From Chrysomallon squamiferum (taxonomy: Eukaryota > Mollusca > Gastropoda > Neomphalida > Peltospiridae), in the NCBI GenBank assembly GCA_012295275.1, contig CM022672.1, positions 29,300,972 to 29,364,971 on the forward strand: DNA of 64,000 nt. The letters run 5' to 3'. The translations under genes and the position numbers were made by a program. Within the stretch, counting starts at the first letter, position 1. Each line of letters starts with the position of its first letter. The notes under the pieces are model-generated. The model was given only the letters and a program-made list of their open reading frames with translations. It searched no databases and was not told the origin of the DNA. This document shows, in pieces, positions 61,861-64,000 of this stretch.

Positions 61861-63058
61861 TGTAAATTGTAACTGAGTGTTTTTAGTTACTATGCTTATT
61901 TTGGTTAAAGCAATGACAAATGAGTATAAAGAAATCATGATAGTGAAATAGTAAATCTGTCTTGGTGAATATGTGTAAATAGTTTTTCACTTTATGTACA
62001 CTGAATGTAAATATACTCTCTCTTGATGTAATGATGATGGTGGTGGTAAAAATAATAAAACAAATTACTGAATACAGTAATAACAACAATAACAACAAAA
62101 TTAATACCAACAGCACTAAAATACAATGAATGATAAATTGATTTATTGATTATACAAATAACAAAACAATTCAGTTTTTCACATTATTTTATTATCAACA
62201 CCAGAATGGTTTTTTTGTTGTTTGTTTTTTTATGTCTGAGAAAATTAGGACGGAACAAGAGTTGTTTTTCTTCTAAGCAAGTCAGCAGAATTAACTAACA
62301 TATTAAATGCATTGTATTACAATTTAAATTTTTCAAAACGATTTCAGTTAGTATTATCTGTTAAGCAGCTTGCTTATTATTTTGAGAAGTGTTTTTACTT
62401 ATCTACAGAGATCTGGAAAATACAAAGTTCAATAAATATTTGAAACATGATTGCAATTGGCATTGTATTATGCAGCTTTTCCATATCTTCTTGTAATGTT
62501 TTGACTTAGCCATGAAAAAAAGAACTTAACAATCTGAAGTTTGGTAAATGTATTCATGTGTTAAGACTTGTTACAAATAGATGAATTTCAATTCCTGTGA
62601 AGAGATCAGAAACTTCTGTTATATTATTATGTACATTGACTGGTCAAAATTTTAAAATGTATCTTTTCTAACTCTGAAGTTTAATGTTAAAGTGTTCACA
62701 TAATTCTGATTTAACAGCATGAATAAATAAATAAATAAATAAATAAATAAATGACATTTGATAGAAACTTATACATACTGTAACTGCAAAGCAAAGCCAA
62801 CTTCACCATGCAAATATAAACTATCTAAAGCAAACCATAATATACACATACATTTATTTAAACACCTTGCTTTTAGCTTCTGTAGCATAAAGAATATACA
62901 GAAACATGGCTGTTATTATTCTTGATTATATGGGAGTACAATTTATATTTGTCAATGTATCATTGGTTAAAAAAAATTATATTAGACACATAATATATAC
63001 TTTTCAATGTTTTAATGCATATTACATAAGAAAAAAATAATAATAAACATAGATGATG

Positions 63059-63091
<33 letters not shown>

Positions 63092-64000
63092 GTAGAAGTA
63101 ATGATAATAATAAAATATTTTTATATAAAACTTGGTAGATAATTTCTAAATAATGAATTTCTTTATACAATGAATTGACACCTGCACTGAAAACAGAGAA
63201 TACTCAGCTTTTAAAAAAACTCAACATTGACAAAAAGCACTGACACTCACACCAAGTTAATCCTAAGCTTAATTCATTTTTATCTTATAGCTAAAGTATA
63301 AATAATTTATGAAGTACCATGATCAATATATATTAATACGCAAACACAAACACACACACACGTATATACATATTCATTAACAATACAATAATTAGAGTAA
63401 GTTAATAATAAATAATATCAATGTTATGTTATATAAAAGTTTTATTTCAGTCAAACTGTTATCTCAGTCATACATTTTGATAATTTAAGATATAGGCAGA
63501 TCTATTTTAACCCTGCTTCAAAGACAGATTAAACTCCTAAGTTTTAGTATTACCAATCACCTGCACAAATGAGAGATTTGCTAGAAGCAGAGGACACTCT
63601 GGTGTCATACTTGACTTTGACTAAGAAACTCTGAAAGTGTGGATATACATGGGAGACTTGTAACAAGCTGCTCTGTGTGTGATGAGAGTGAGACATGATG
63701 TAAGTGAGACTGTTATGAGATTTTAACTTGTACTGTGACTGCTAAACTGGTCACTAGAGATCAAATCACAACTGTCACTAAACTACACAAGAGAGTTCAA
63801 ACACCAGTTGAAATTTGTAATAATTACTAAATATATTCTTAGGTTCATTAATCATGTTAATTATGTCACAATTATAAAATTATTTTCTTAATGACCATTA
63901 TTTTAAAAAGTGGAACCTCTGTCCATCTAATTTATTTTATGTAAATAAGAAAATCATAATTAACATTCAATAGAAATACTCACTTTAAAGGCATTATAAT

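Overview
This 64 kb window is AT-rich animal nuclear DNA. Long introns, GT-AG splice junctions, very dense microsatellites (CT/GA, CA/GT, AAT/ATT, TA) and several tRNA-headed SINE-like remnants all point to a metazoan. A lophotrochozoan, most likely a mollusc, fits best; that is an inference from gene type and repeat style, not something the sequence proves. There are no prokaryotic operons, rRNA genes or CRISPR arrays.

Two protein-coding loci can be supported. (1) On the + strand, 5855-16553, a complete seven-exon gene encodes a Golgi type II sulfotransferase of the CHST15 (GalNAc4S-6ST) family. It is about 523 aa, with an N-terminal membrane anchor, the 5'-PSB loop GQPKCGSTD and the 3'-PB segment LRDPTERLYSDYLYF. 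(2) On the - strand, 26288-25479, one 269-aa terminal coding exon encodes a Ser/Pro-rich, probably intracellular protein that I do not recognise. It is preceded directly by a splice acceptor, so any upstream exons lie at higher coordinates and I could not find them.

Layout: 1-5.8 kb is the 5' flank of the sulfotransferase gene (55-bp degenerate tandem repeat, microsatellites, a CRE palindrome). 5.8-16.6 kb is the sulfotransferase gene. 16.6-25.0 kb is non-coding with simple repeats and a SINE-like remnant. 25.1-26.3 kb holds the - strand exon and a 30-bp minisatellite just beyond its stop. 26.3-64 kb has no recognisable intact coding exon and may be intergenic or a giant intron of the - strand gene. 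It contains several divergent tandem arrays (168, ~140, ~50, 26, 12 bp and others), dispersed repeats, a Tigger-like MITE, a perfect 22-bp inverted repeat, and a decayed pseudogene (about 56.1-56.6 kb) of an abundant, uncharacterised 'TGCD' protein family.

Nothing here amounts to a clearly new multi-gene system. The best leads are the orphan - strand exon, an excess of the CRE palindrome TGACGTCA, a dispersed element carrying that palindrome and ending in an ATT tail, two alternative in-frame splice pairings at sulfotransferase exons 3/4, and several undescribed tandem-repeat families. Most long open frames in the window (poly-N, poly-L, poly-Y, SLSLSL, RERERE, HTHTHT) are translations of microsatellites and are not annotated as genes.
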